A stretch of 64,000 nt of DNA, taken from positions 186,001 to 250,000 of the forward strand of contig NZ_MOBX01000016.1 in assembly GCF_003732425.1 (NCBI RefSeq). The letters are read 5' to 3'. This DNA comes from Pseudomonas fluorescens. GTDB lineage: Bacteria; Pseudomonadota; Gammaproteobacteria; Pseudomonadales; Pseudomonadaceae. Under the pieces are notes generated by a model, which was given only the letters and a program-made list of their open reading frames with translations, made no database searches and had not been told where the DNA came from. Positions 16,837 through 25,538 of this stretch are shown piece by piece. Both the position numbers and the translations under genes were made by a program. Numbering within the stretch: position 1 is the stretch's first letter; each line of letters begins with the position of its first letter.

Positions 16837-18006
16837 ATGCCACTCGCCTTGCTTGCCCTCGCTGTTGCCGCGTTCGGCATCGGCACCACCGAATTCGTCA
16901 TCATGGGCCTGCTGCCCGATGTTGCCCGCGACCTCGCCGTGAGCATTCCACACGCGGGCCTGCTGATCACCGGCTACGCGCTGGGCGTGGTGTTTGGCGC
17001 GCCGATCCTGGCGATCGGCACCGCGAACATGCCGCGTAAAGCGACGCTGCTGGGGATGACGCTGATGTTCATCCTCGGCAACGTGCTCTGCGCACTCGCA
17101 CCAAACTACGCGACGCTGATGGCCGCTCGCGTGGTCACGGCGCTGTGCCACGGCGCGTTCTTCGGCATTGGTTCGGTGGTTGCCGCCGGGCTGGTTGCAC
17201 CGAACAAACGCGCGCAGGCGATTGCGATGATGTTCACTGGCCTGACCTTGGCCAACGTCCTCGGCGTGCCGCTGGGCACGGCGCTCGGGCAGTACGCCGG
17301 TTGGCGCTCGACCTTCTGGGCGGTCGCGGTCATTGGTGTGATCGCCGCCCTGGCGCAGTGGCTGTGGTTGCCGAAACACATCCCGATGGACAAGGCCAAC
17401 CTCGCCAGCGAGTTCAAGGTGCTGGGCAAGATCAACGTGTTGCTGGCACTGGGCATGAGTGTGCTGGCGTCGACCAGCCTGTTCAGTGTGTTCACCTACA
17501 TTGCGCCGATCCTGCAGGACATCACTGGTGTCAGCCCGCACGGCGTGACGGTGATGTTGCTGTTGTTCGGCGTCGGTTTGACCGGCGGCAGCATGCTAGG
17601 CGGGCGCTTGGCCGATAGCCGCTTGTTGCCGTCGCTGGTCGGCGTGGCCTTGGCGGTGGTGGTGATTCTGGCGGCGTTCAGTCAGACCAGCCGCTCGGTG
17701 GTACCGGCGGCGATCACGCTGGTGCTGTGGGGGATTTTTGCTTTTGCGCTGTGCCCGATCCTGCAACTGCTGATCATCGATCAGGCCCATGAAGCGCCGA
17801 ACCTCGGTTCGACCTTGAACCAGAGCGCTTTCAACCTGGGTAACGCGGCGGGTGCGTGGATCGGTGGGCTGGTGGTTGCCAGTGGCGCGGATCTGGCGGA
17901 CTTGCCGTGGACGGGGGCGCTGGTCGGCGTGCTGACCGTGCTGACGGCGCTTTTCTTTATCTATCTGCAACGTCGCGGCGCTGCAGCGGTCAATGTGTCC
18001 GGCTGA
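16837..18006 (+). CDS. MFS transporter, AraJ-like exporter family
   Basis: This 389-residue protein has twelve predicted membrane helices. The N-terminus ALAVAAFGIGTTEFVIMGLL with PDVARDL and GLLITGYALGVVFGAP is characteristic of the AraJ/YdhP-type sugar or drug efflux group of the major facilitator superfamily. The ATG at 16837 was chosen because it starts at the conserved first helix; upstream in-frame residues do not resemble the family. Substrate is unknown. The EamA gene is divergent. Confidence 0.87.
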   Translation: MPLALLALAVAAFGIGTTEFVIMGLLPDVARDLAVSIPHAGLLITGYALGVVFGAPILAIGTANMPRKATLLGMTLMFILGNVLCALAPNYATLMAARVVTALCHGAFFGIGSVVAAGLVAPNKRAQAIAMMFTGLTLANVLGVPLGTALGQYAGWRSTFWAVAVIGVIAALAQWLWLPKHIPMDKANLASEFKVLGKINVLLALGMSVLASTSLFSVFTYIAPILQDITGVSPHGVTVMLLLFGVGLTGGSMLGGRLADSRLLPSLVGVALAVVVILAAFSQTSRSVVPAAITLVLWGIFAFALCPILQLLIIDQAHEAPNLGSTLNQSAFNLGNAAGAWIGGLVVASGADLADLPWTGALVGVLTVLTALFFIYLQRRGAAAVNVSG

Positions 18007-18142
18007 ACTGAGCATGATTGCCATGCACCCACTCACCTGTGGCGAGGGAACATGATGTGTCCTTGACCTGTGCCAGCCCATCCAACCACCGCACCGAAGA
18101 TTCGGTGCGCTGTCTTTCCACCCCTCATCCAAAGGACCCCGG

Positions 18143-19405
18143 ATGCTTGAACTTGTCGCCGCTTTTATCTGTTTGACCACCCTCCTCACCTTCGTCAACT
18201 TCCGTTTCATCGGCCTACCGCCGACCATCGGCGTGATGGTCACTGCTCTGCTGTTCTCGCTGATCCTGCAAGGCCTGAGCGTGCTCGGTTACCCCGGTCT
18301 CGAAGAGCGCGTACAACAACTGATCGGCCAGATCGACTTCGGCGATCTGCTGATGAACTGGATGCTGTCGTTCCTGCTGTTCGCCGGCGCCTTGCACGTC
18401 AACCTCAATGACCTGCGCAGCTATCGCTGGCCCATCGGCCTGCTGGCGACCTTTGGCGTGTTGATCGCCACCGCCGTGATCGGCAGCCTCGCCTATTACA
18501 TTTTTGCCCTGTTTGGCTGGCACGTGAGTTTCCTTTACTGCCTGTTGTTCGGCGCGCTGATTTCGCCGACTGACCCGATCGCGGTGCTCGGCGTGCTGCG
18601 TACGGCCAATGCGTCGAAACCGCTGAAAACCACCATCGTCGGCGAGTCGCTGTTCAATGACGGCACGGCCGTGGTGGTGTTCACCGTGTTGCTGGGCATC
18701 GCCCAACTCGGCGAAACCCCGACCATCAGTGCCACGGCCATGCTATTCGCCCACGAAGCCATTGGCGGCGTGGTGTTCGGTGGGCTGATCGGTTATCTGG
18801 TTTACCTGATGATCAAGAGCATCGAGCAGCACCAGATCGAAGTGATGCTGACCCTCGCGCTGGTCATCGGTGGTTCGGCGCTGGCTTCCGAACTGCACGT
18901 TTCCGCACCGATTGCGATGGTGGTTGCCGGCCTGATCATCGGCAACCTGGGGCGCAATCTGGCGATGAACGACATGACCCGCAAATACCTCGACGGCTTC
19001 TGGGAATTGCTCGACGACATGCTCAACGCGCTGCTGTTTGCGCTGATCGGCATGGAGCTGTTGCTGCTGCCATTCAACTGGCTGCACCTGGCGGCGGCGA
19101 GCTTACTGGCGGTGGCGATTCTGCTGTCGCGCCTGCTCACCGTAGCCCCGGCAATCCTCCTGCTGCGGCGCTGGCGCACAGTGCCGCGCGGCACGATCCG
19201 GGTGCTGACCTGGGGCGGATTGCGTGGTGGGGTTTCGGTCGCACTGGCCCTGTCGCTGCCACTGGGCGAGCAGCGCGACTTGCTGCTGAGCATCACCTAC
19301 ATCGTGGTGTTGTCGTCGATTCTGATACAGGGCCTGACCATTGGCAGGGTTGTCCGTGGCGTAACGGGCCAGCAAGAAATCAACGCTGAAAACTCCGCAC
19401 ACTGA
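18143..19405 (+). CDS. CPA1-family Na+/H+ antiporter (NhaP-type)
   Basis: This 420-residue inner-membrane protein exchanges protons for sodium or potassium. CPA1 active-site motifs are visible: GALISPTDPIAVLGVL, carrying the ion-binding Asp, and GESLFNDGTAVVVF with the N-D pair. About twelve membrane helices, short hydrophilic C-terminus. AAGGA precedes the ATG. The gene is convergent with the amidase, and a 14-bp inverted repeat sits between their ends. Which cation is used cannot be determined here. Confidence 0.9.
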   Translation: MLELVAAFICLTTLLTFVNFRFIGLPPTIGVMVTALLFSLILQGLSVLGYPGLEERVQQLIGQIDFGDLLMNWMLSFLLFAGALHVNLNDLRSYRWPIGLLATFGVLIATAVIGSLAYYIFALFGWHVSFLYCLLFGALISPTDPIAVLGVLRTANASKPLKTTIVGESLFNDGTAVVVFTVLLGIAQLGETPTISATAMLFAHEAIGGVVFGGLIGYLVYLMIKSIEQHQIEVMLTLALVIGGSALASELHVSAPIAMVVAGLIIGNLGRNLAMNDMTRKYLDGFWELLDDMLNALLFALIGMELLLLPFNWLHLAAASLLAVAILLSRLLTVAPAILLLRRWRTVPRGTIRVLTWGGLRGGVSVALALSLPLGEQRDLLLSITYIVVLSSILIQGLTIGRVVRGVTGQQEINAENSAH

Positions 19406-19416
19406 CGCATCACACG

Positions 19417-19448
19417 GCGCCGTCGTGGAGCTACCTCCACGACGGCGC
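19417..19448. terminator. Inverted repeat between convergent antiporter and amidase genes
   Basis: GCGCCGTCGTGGAG, loop CTAC, and CTCCACGACGGCGC form a perfect 14-bp stem in the gap between the two stops. There is no T-run on either side, so it is terminator-like rather than a canonical intrinsic terminator. Confidence 0.6.
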
Positions 19449-19452
19449 GCCC

Positions 19453-20733
19453 TCAATTAGCGCGCAGCACCGCATCAACCTCTTGCGCAGCACGCAATAG
19501 CCTGCTGTCGTCTCTAAACCCCCCAATCATTTGCAGGCCAACGGGTAACGCCCCGGCATTGCGCACGAGCGGAATGTTGATTTGCGGCAAGCCAAACGCC
19601 ATCCAGAACTTGCTGAAATCGGAAGGCCCGGTGGCTTCAAGGCCCAGCGGGGCGACGATGCCACAACTCGCACCCAATACGGCGTCAAAAGGCTGGAATA
19701 TCGGCTCCAAAACGGTGGCCAACTTTGCCAGACGCTTCTTTGCCGCGGACTCTTGCTCCCAGGTTGTCAATCTGGCGCGTTCGATCATGGCTAACAGTTC
19801 TTTACTGAGTTTGTCCGGATGCATTTGCAGTTCTTTGGAAAGTGATCGGGCGCCCTCGCAATCGTTTATCAGCAGATGGTCATCAAATACCGTCGCAAAC
19901 TCCTCAGGCAGCAACACCTCGCTCACCTGATGTCCGGCTGAGCGCAGCTCTTCAACCGCAGTTTCCAGAGATCTGGCCACGTCTTCGTCTACCTGATCCC
20001 AACGCGCCGTACGACAGAAGCCGAACGAGCATAAATTGCGTTCATGAGCACGCTGCGGGAAACCAGGTATCAAGACCTGAGCCATCAGCTCCAGATCACG
20101 AACAGACCTGCCATACCAACCCACCGTGTCAAAGCTCGGCGCTAACGGTTTGACCCCCTCCAGAGAAACCAGACCATACGAAGGCTTGAACGCACACAGT
20201 CCGCAATAGGCTGCCGGTTTGATCAATGAGCCGGCGGTCTGGGTTCCCAACGCGAGCGGGAAAAACCCGGCCGCCATCCCCGCTGCCGACCCGGCACTCG
20301 AACTGCCGGGGGTTCTGCCAAGATCATGCGGATTGCGGGTTGGGCCGGTATGCATGTAAGCGAATTCGGTTGTATGAGTCTTGCCCATGATGACTGCCCC
20401 GGCCTGGCGCAGCAGCGCAACGACATGGGCGTCACGCGAGGGACGGTTTTGCTCATAGATCGGCGAGTAAAAACGGGTGGGATGATCGACCGTGTCATAC
20501 ACGTCTTTGATCCCCACGGGCACACCTGCCAAGAGCCCTTTCGCGCTTCCGTTTTTTAATTGGCAAGCCTGACTGCGCACCGCGTCCGGATCGAACGAAA
20601 CGAAGGCATTTATGCTGCGCTCGCGCGCTTCGACACATTCAAGAAAGTGCTCGGCTACTGCCTCTGCGCTCACGACATCCGCACGAACCATTTCAGAAAT
20701 GGTGGTGGCATCCGTTTGATTAAAATTGTGCAT
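19453..20733 (-). CDS. Amidase signature family hydrolase
   Basis: This 426-residue protein carries the Ser-Ser-Lys triad of the amidase signature family: Lys76 in VGIKDVYD, Ser145 in TPGSSSAGSAAG, and Ser169 in TQTAGSLIKPAAYCG. Such enzymes hydrolyse amides or act as amidotransferase-like hydrolases; the substrate is not evident. AAGGAG stands 5 nt before the ATG at 20733. It is co-directional with a VOC gene just upstream and divergent from a LysR gene, forming a small accessory catabolic module. It is not a GatA, since no gatC/gatB partner is present. Confidence 0.87.
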   Translation of the reverse strand: MHNFNQTDATTISEMVRADVVSAEAVAEHFLECVEARERSINAFVSFDPDAVRSQACQLKNGSAKGLLAGVPVGIKDVYDTVDHPTRFYSPIYEQNRPSRDAHVVALLRQAGAVIMGKTHTTEFAYMHTGPTRNPHDLGRTPGSSSAGSAAGMAAGFFPLALGTQTAGSLIKPAAYCGLCAFKPSYGLVSLEGVKPLAPSFDTVGWYGRSVRDLELMAQVLIPGFPQRAHERNLCSFGFCRTARWDQVDEDVARSLETAVEELRSAGHQVSEVLLPEEFATVFDDHLLINDCEGARSLSKELQMHPDKLSKELLAMIERARLTTWEQESAAKKRLAKLATVLEPIFQPFDAVLGASCGIVAPLGLEATGPSDFSKFWMAFGLPQINIPLVRNAGALPVGLQMIGGFRDDSRLLRAAQEVDAVLRAN

Positions 20734-20791
20734 ATCGCTCCTTGGACTTCCCGTCGAAAGGCACCCGAGGGAAGTGCGCTTTATGGACGTT

Positions 20792-21205
20792 TCAAGTTGC
20801 ATAAACTGACTGCAAATCAGTGAAGCCTTTTATCTCGATAGGGTTTCCGGCGGGGTCCAGGAAGAACATGGTCGCTTGCTCGCCAGGCTCTCCTGGAAAA
20901 CGAATGGTGGGTGAAAGAACAAATTTCACCTGGCCTTCGATCAAGCGGTCCTTCAAGGCAACCCAGTCCGACAACTTCAATATCACCCCAAGGTGGGGCA
21001 TCGGCACGTTGTGTTCACCTACTTTCCCGGTGTTGGTGACTGCAAACGGTTCGCCCAGATGCAGCGACAATTGATGCCCGAAAAAATTGAAATCAACCCA
21101 GGTCTCAGTGCTGCGACCTTCCTCACACCCCAGCAGATCACCATAGAACTGGCGGGAGACCTGTAAATCGCGGACGTGAAAAGCGAGATGAAAAATCGAC
21201 TGCAT
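20792..21205 (-). CDS. VOC family protein (glyoxalase/dioxygenase superfamily)
   Basis: This 137-residue protein has two beta-alpha-beta-beta-beta units. The first starts with FHLAFHVRDLQVSRQFYGDLLGCEEG, bearing the usual first metal His, and the second ends FFLDPAGNPIEIKGF with the last metal Glu. These marks fit vicinal-oxygen-chelate enzymes such as glyoxalase, extradiol dioxygenase or antibiotic-resistance types. The reaction is unknown. It is 58 nt upstream of the amidase gene on the same strand and divergent from the LysR gene, so probably part of one regulated unit. Confidence 0.85.
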   Translation of the reverse strand: MQSIFHLAFHVRDLQVSRQFYGDLLGCEEGRSTETWVDFNFFGHQLSLHLGEPFAVTNTGKVGEHNVPMPHLGVILKLSDWVALKDRLIEGQVKFVLSPTIRFPGEPGEQATMFFLDPAGNPIEIKGFTDLQSVYAT

Positions 21206-21279
21206 CGGTAGCTCCTGAACATCGCCGGAAAGTGAAAATAACGGGCAGGGTTGAAGACTGTGCGGTTTCCATCAAAAGA

Positions 21280-21304
21280 GATAGCATGTAATTTTTTCGC
21301 TATC
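21280..21304. promoter_or_regulatory. Candidate LysR operator upstream of the amidase-module regulator
   Basis: GATAGC (21280-21285) and GCTATC (21299-21304) form an inverted repeat with a 13-nt AT-rich spacer. It lies 14 nt before the LysR gene and about 75 nt from the divergent VOC start, where an autoregulatory LysR site is expected. Confidence 0.4.
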
Positions 21305-21317
21305 GAAAGTATTTCTT

Positions 21318-22184
21318 ATGGATACGCGTTATCTGAAAAGCCTCATCACCGTCGTGGAATGTGGCTCCATCGCCCATGCCGCGCGCGTGGAAGGGTTGAC
21401 GGCAGCAGCGGTCAGTCAGCGAATTCTCGCGCTGGAACGGCAACTCGGTTTTGAACTGCTATCTCGCGTCGGGCACGCAGCCAAGCCGAGCCAGGCCTGT
21501 CTGGGTTTATTGCCCAGGGCTAAACGCATCGTTCGCGAGATTGAATTGCTGGCGGGAGATGCCGACGTGGGAGGGCTAACGGGGCAGTTGCGAATAGGCG
21601 CAATCTCTACTGTGCTGACCGGTCTGCTTCCAGGCGCATTGCGCGCACTGACCGAGCTGGCGCCGGGGCTGACGCCAGTCATCGTCCCGGGAACATCGCG
21701 ATCGTTGTATCAAGCGCTGCTCTCTGGAGAAGTCGACGCGGCCATCCTGGTAGTTCCACCGTTCGAATTACCAAAAGCCCTGCGGGCGGTATCACTTCGC
21801 AAGGAGCCTCTGGTTTTTCTGTCGAAGGAAAAACCTTCCGACAGCATCCCGACTCAACTGATGACCCAACCGTACATCCGCTACGATCCTGATTCGTGGG
21901 GCGGGCGGCATGCCGAACATTACTTGGCGGACAACGGCTTGCTGCCGACGCCGCTGGTCGATCTGGATGCACTGGAGACCATTGCCATGCTCGTGACTGA
22001 AGGGCTCGGCGTGAGCCTTGTGCCTTATTGGTCTGGCTTCGAACACTGGGGCCACAAGTGTATGGTCACCCCGGTTGGCAATGATCGCTATGACCGAGAG
22101 ATTGCCCTGATCAGCCACATTCAGACTGACCGGCCCAAGATGATGAGCGCTTTGTCCAAAGTGCTTTCACCAGCACAAGCCTGA
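21318..22184 (+). CDS. LysR-family transcriptional regulator
   Basis: This 288-residue protein has an N-terminal helix-turn-helix: DTRYLKSLITVVECGSIAHAARVEGLTAAAVSQRILALERQ-type spelling, split across residues 2-42. A substrate-binding domain follows (residues about 90-285, with QLRIGAISTVLTGLLP and VTEGLGVSLVPYWSGF). It is divergent from the VOC-amidase pair and most likely controls that pair. An inverted repeat at 21280-21304 lies in the shared promoter region. The inducer is unknown. Confidence 0.88.
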   Translation: MDTRYLKSLITVVECGSIAHAARVEGLTAAAVSQRILALERQLGFELLSRVGHAAKPSQACLGLLPRAKRIVREIELLAGDADVGGLTGQLRIGAISTVLTGLLPGALRALTELAPGLTPVIVPGTSRSLYQALLSGEVDAAILVVPPFELPKALRAVSLRKEPLVFLSKEKPSDSIPTQLMTQPYIRYDPDSWGGRHAEHYLADNGLLPTPLVDLDALETIAMLVTEGLGVSLVPYWSGFEHWGHKCMVTPVGNDRYDREIALISHIQTDRPKMMSALSKVLSPAQA

Positions 22185-22189
22185 CGGAC

Positions 22190-23071
22190 TCAATCTGGCT
22201 TGGACTCGGCTTGATCTTCCTCAGGGCCGGTGGATTTCGGTGTTCCGCTTTCGCTGCGGATCTGCGCATGGCTGATCAGCGCGAAGATGAAACTGCCGCC
22301 GATGATATTCCCCGCCAGGGTCGGCCCCGCGAACACCATCCAGAAATCACTCCACGGCAACTCGCCAGCAAACACCAGATAGGACACCTCTGCCGAACCA
22401 ACGACGATGTGGGTGAAGTCGCCGAGCGCCATGAGGTAGGTGATGAGGATGATGATCCACATCTTCGCGCTCTCCATCGACGGGATCATCCAGACCATGG
22501 TGGCGATCATCCAGCCGGAGACGATGCCTTTGGCGAACATCTGGCTGGCATGGTTTTCCATGACCTTGCGGCCGATTTCGAGGAAGGCATGGTCAGTCTT
22601 GGTGTCGAAGATCGGCAGTTCGAGCATCACGTACGCGACCAGAATCGTGCCGCAGAGGTTGCCGACCAGCACCACCGTCCACAGGCGGATCAGCCGGCCG
22701 AAGTTTTGCAGGGTCGGTTTGGTCATGACCGGCAGCACGGCGGTCAGGGTGTTTTCAGTGAACAGTTGCTGGCGGGCGAGGATCACTGCGAGAAAGCCTG
22801 CGCAGTAGCCGAAACTGGCAATCACCTTGAATTCGTCGCCGTCGGGCAACCGCGAAGTGAGCAGGCCCATGCCCATCAGCGAAAGGCCCATGGTCAGGCC
22901 GGCGGCCAGTGCCGACCACCACAGCGCGGCGATGCTGCGCTCCAGTTCCTGATCGCCCTGAGAGCGGATGATTTCATGCAGAACCGCCGCGCGGGGCGGC
23001 TGGCTTTTCTCGACTTCGTGCTGTTCTTTGGCCGAGAGGTCGGGGGTCTTGCCGTCGGTGGGAGTGGTCAT
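22190..23071 (-). CDS. Formate/nitrite transporter (FNT) family protein, YfdC-like
   Basis: This 293-residue membrane protein has a hydrophilic N-terminus (about 55 residues) and six predicted helices. Typical FNT stretches are RQQLFTENTLTAVLPV and GNLCGTILVAYVML, with GDFTHIVVGSAEV and GNIIGGSFIFALISH in the second half. The C-terminal tail is charged. It is nearer YfdC than FocA/NirC in length and tail. The ATG at 23071 (MTTPTDGKTPD) was chosen; longer in-frame starts overlap the upstream intergenic region. The transported anion is unknown. Confidence 0.83.
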   Translation of the reverse strand: MTTPTDGKTPDLSAKEQHEVEKSQPPRAAVLHEIIRSQGDQELERSIAALWWSALAAGLTMGLSLMGMGLLTSRLPDGDEFKVIASFGYCAGFLAVILARQQLFTENTLTAVLPVMTKPTLQNFGRLIRLWTVVLVGNLCGTILVAYVMLELPIFDTKTDHAFLEIGRKVMENHASQMFAKGIVSGWMIATMVWMIPSMESAKMWIIILITYLMALGDFTHIVVGSAEVSYLVFAGELPWSDFWMVFAGPTLAGNIIGGSFIFALISHAQIRSESGTPKSTGPEEDQAESKPD

Positions 23072-23213
23072 GGCGTGGGAACCGGTGGGGGGGTGTCGTT
23101 TACCTACGACATTCGCACCATGAAATACGTTCTGTAGGCGCCGAGCAAATCTTTGGGCGTACGCGGAAAATGTAGGGGTCAGCGTTATGCTTGCGAAGTT
23201 AGCGCCGCCGATC

Positions 23214-23621
23214 TCAATCAGCGATCGCCGCGTTGTCCTGAAACTGGTCTTTGACGTACTTGATCTCGGTCCGTCCGTGCGGTGCCGGCAGGCCGTCTTC
23301 ACCGAGGTTTACGAAAACCATCTTCTCGACGGTGAGAATGCTCTTGCGGGTGATCTTGTTGCGGACTTCGCACGTCAGGGTGATCGAGGTGCGGCCGAAT
23401 TCGGTGGCGGTGATGCCCAGTTCGATGATGTCGCCCTGGCGCGAGGCGCTGACGAAGTTGATTTCGGAAATGTACTTGGTCACCACGCGCTGATTGCCCA
23501 ACTGGACGATCGCGTAAATCGCCGCTTCTTCATCGATCCAGCGCAACAGGCTGCCACCGAACAGGGTGCCGTTGGGGTTGAGGTCTTCGGGTTTTACCCA
23601 TTTGCGGGTGTGGAAATTCAT
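23214..23621 (-). CDS. Acyl-CoA thioesterase, hotdog fold (YciA-like)
   Basis: This 135-residue protein hydrolyses acyl-CoA. Its hotdog marks are PEDLNPNGTLFGGSLLRWIDEEAAIYA (central helix with the catalytic acid), followed by strands SEINFVSASRQGDIIELG and TEFGRTSITLTCEV. The chosen ATG at 23621 gives the normal family length; longer in-frame starts overlap the ahcY promoter region. It is divergent from ahcY, about 320 nt apart, the gap being filled by the ahcY promoter and riboswitch. Confidence 0.85.
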   Translation of the reverse strand: MNFHTRKWVKPEDLNPNGTLFGGSLLRWIDEEAAIYAIVQLGNQRVVTKYISEINFVSASRQGDIIELGITATEFGRTSITLTCEVRNKITRKSILTVEKMVFVNLGEDGLPAPHGRTEIKYVKDQFQDNAAIAD

Positions 23622-23741
23622 CTTCACTCCTGAGTGTCTTGCCGAACGATGAGCGGTATCTTGGCAGACTGAGCGGTCAGGCTCCATGCGGCTTCGACTA
23701 TGGTCGTCATTAACGATCTTCATCTGGCCGACAGAAACCCT

Positions 23742-23769
23742 TTGGAAGATCAGTCTAGACGGCTATAAT
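23742..23769 (+). promoter_or_regulatory. ahcY promoter
   Basis: TTGGAA (23742-23747) and a perfect TATAAT (23764-23769) are separated by 16 nt. Transcription would start near 23776, about 45 nt before the riboswitch core. An inverted repeat AAAACGGTA (23782-23790) with TACCGTTTT (23803-23811) lies just after it. Confidence 0.75.
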
Positions 23770-23818
23770 CGCCCCCGTTTCAAAACGGTAACGTTCACTT
23801 GCTACCGTTTTCCCGCCA

Positions 23819-23912
23819 CCTGTCCGAGGGGCGCTGCAGCAGGTTCAACCTGTCAGGCTCGGATGGGGCGTTGACTGGCTCAGGCCGGACACTAAACGCA
23901 CAACGGCGCCCA
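23819..23912 (+). ncRNA. SAH riboswitch
   Basis: S-adenosylhomocysteine riboswitch in the 5' leader of ahcY. Helix P1 is TCCGAG (23823-23828) with CTCGGA (23858-23863). An inner stem is CAGGT-TCA-ACCTG (23840-23852). The internal stretch GGGCGC (23829-23834) pairs with GCGCCC (23906-23911) to give the family pseudoknot. The conserved GAGGGGCGCTGC and CAGGCTCGG stretches are both present. In this family SAH binding turns expression on, so ahcY is made when its substrate builds up. Confidence 0.92.
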
Positions 23913-23941
23913 TTCGCATACATTACGAATGGAGGCTCTTC

Positions 23942-25351
23942 ATGAGCGCTGTTATCACGCCTGCAGATTTTACCGATTACAAAGTTGCCGACATGTCCCT
24001 GGCTGCCTGGGGCCGTCGCGAAACCATCATCGCCGAATCGGAAATGCCGGCTCTGATGGGTCTGCGTCGCAAGTACTCCGGCGAACAGCCGTTGAAAGGC
24101 GCCAAGATCCTCGGCTGCATCCACATGACCATTCAGACTGCCGTGCTGATCGAAACCCTGGTTGCCCTGGGTGCCGAAGTACGCTGGTCGTCCTGCAACA
24201 TTTTCTCCACTCAGGATCAGGCTGCTGCCGCTATCGCTGCTGCCGGTATCCCGGTTTTCGCCTGGAAAGGCGAAACTGAAGAAGAGTACGAGTGGTGCCT
24301 GGAGCAGACCATCCTGAAGGATGGCCAGCCATGGGACGCCAACATGATCCTCGACGACGGCGGCGACCTGACCGAGCTGCTGCACAAGAAATACCCGGCC
24401 GTTCTGGACCGCGTTCACGGCGTGACCGAAGAAACCACCACCGGCGTACACCGTCTGCTGGACATGCTGGCCAAGGGCGAGCTGAAAATCCCGGCCATCA
24501 ACGTCAACGACTCGGTGACCAAGTCTAAGAACGACAACAAGTACGGCTGCCGTCACAGCCTGAACGACGCGATCAAGCGCGGTACCGACCACCTGCTGTC
24601 CGGCAAGCAAGCGCTGGTCATCGGTTACGGTGACGTGGGCAAGGGCTCCGCTCAGTCCCTGCGTCAGGAAGGCATGATCGTTAAAGTCTCCGAAGTTGAC
24701 CCGATCTGCGCCATGCAGGCGTGCATGGACGGTTTCGAACTGGTTTCGCCGTTCATCGACGGTATCAACGACGGTTCCGAAGCGAGCATCGACAAAGCGC
24801 TGCTGGGCAAGATCGACCTGATCGTGACCACCACCGGTAACGTCAATGTTTGCGACTCGAACATGCTCAAAGCCCTGAAGAAGCGCGCCGTTGTCTGCAA
24901 CATCGGTCACTTCGACAACGAAATCGACACCGCTTTCATGCGCAAGAACTGGGCATGGGAAGAAGTGAAGCCACAGGTACACAAGATCCACCGTACCGGC
25001 CCGGGCGCTTTCGACGCACAGAACGACGACTACCTGATCCTGCTGGCCGAAGGCCGTCTGGTGAACCTGGGCAACGCCACCGGTCACCCAAGCCGCATCA
25101 TGGACGGTTCGTTCGCCAACCAGGTACTGGCGCAGATCTTCCTGTTCGGCCAGAAGTACGCCGACCTGTCGCCAGCCCAGAAAGCCGAGCGCCTGACCGT
25201 TGAAGTACTGCCGAAGAAACTCGACGAAGAAGTGGCCCTGGAAATGGTTCGCGGCTTCGGCGGCGTGGTCACTCAACTGACCAAGCAACAGGCTGACTAC
25301 ATCGGCGTAACCGTCGAAGGCCCGTTCAAGCCGCACGCTTACCGCTACTAA
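23942..25351 (+). CDS. ahcY: Adenosylhomocysteinase
   Basis: This 469-residue NAD enzyme splits SAH into homocysteine and adenosine, closing the SAM cycle. Family marks are NVNDSVTKSKNDN with the active Lys/Asp, NAD-binding VIGYGDVGKGSAQSLRQ, IGHFDNEID, and C-terminal KPHAYRY. GGAGG precedes the ATG by 6-7 nt. Upstream are a TATAAT promoter and an SAH riboswitch. metF follows after a REP doublet. Confidence 0.98.
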   Translation: MSAVITPADFTDYKVADMSLAAWGRRETIIAESEMPALMGLRRKYSGEQPLKGAKILGCIHMTIQTAVLIETLVALGAEVRWSSCNIFSTQDQAAAAIAAAGIPVFAWKGETEEEYEWCLEQTILKDGQPWDANMILDDGGDLTELLHKKYPAVLDRVHGVTEETTTGVHRLLDMLAKGELKIPAINVNDSVTKSKNDNKYGCRHSLNDAIKRGTDHLLSGKQALVIGYGDVGKGSAQSLRQEGMIVKVSEVDPICAMQACMDGFELVSPFIDGINDGSEASIDKALLGKIDLIVTTTGNVNVCDSNMLKALKKRAVVCNIGHFDNEIDTAFMRKNWAWEEVKPQVHKIHRTGPGAFDAQNDDYLILLAEGRLVNLGNATGHPSRIMDGSFANQVLAQIFLFGQKYADLSPAQKAERLTVEVLPKKLDEEVALEMVRGFGGVVTQLTKQQADYIGVTVEGPFKPHAYRY

Positions 25352-25385
25352 GTAACCGGCTGCTTTATTTGTCGGACTGGCTTGT

Positions 25386-25479
25386 TGTGGCGAGGGAGCT
25401 TGCTCCCGCTGGGCTGCGAAGCGGCCCCGAGATTTTGGGAGCGCTGCGCGCTCCAGCGGGAGCAAGCTCCCTCGCCACA
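25386..25479. repeat. REP-like doublet, class 1, between ahcY and metF
   Basis: Facing cores GTGGCGAGGGAGCTTGCTCC and GGGAGCAAGCTCCCTCGCCA with spacer motifs GGGCTGCGAAGCGG and GCTGCGCGCTCC. It lies between two co-directional SAM-cycle genes. Confidence 0.85.
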
Positions 25480-25538
25480 TAAGCACGCTCCTACAGATGA
25501 AACATACCGTAGGCTTTCGTGTTTCCAAGGGTATGACC

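Noticed and set aside
22190..23302. Longer N-terminus for the FNT protein (start at 23302)
   Set aside because: The extra 77 residues run antisense into the thioesterase gene and look unlike the family; the start at 23071 gives a typical hydrophilic N-terminus.
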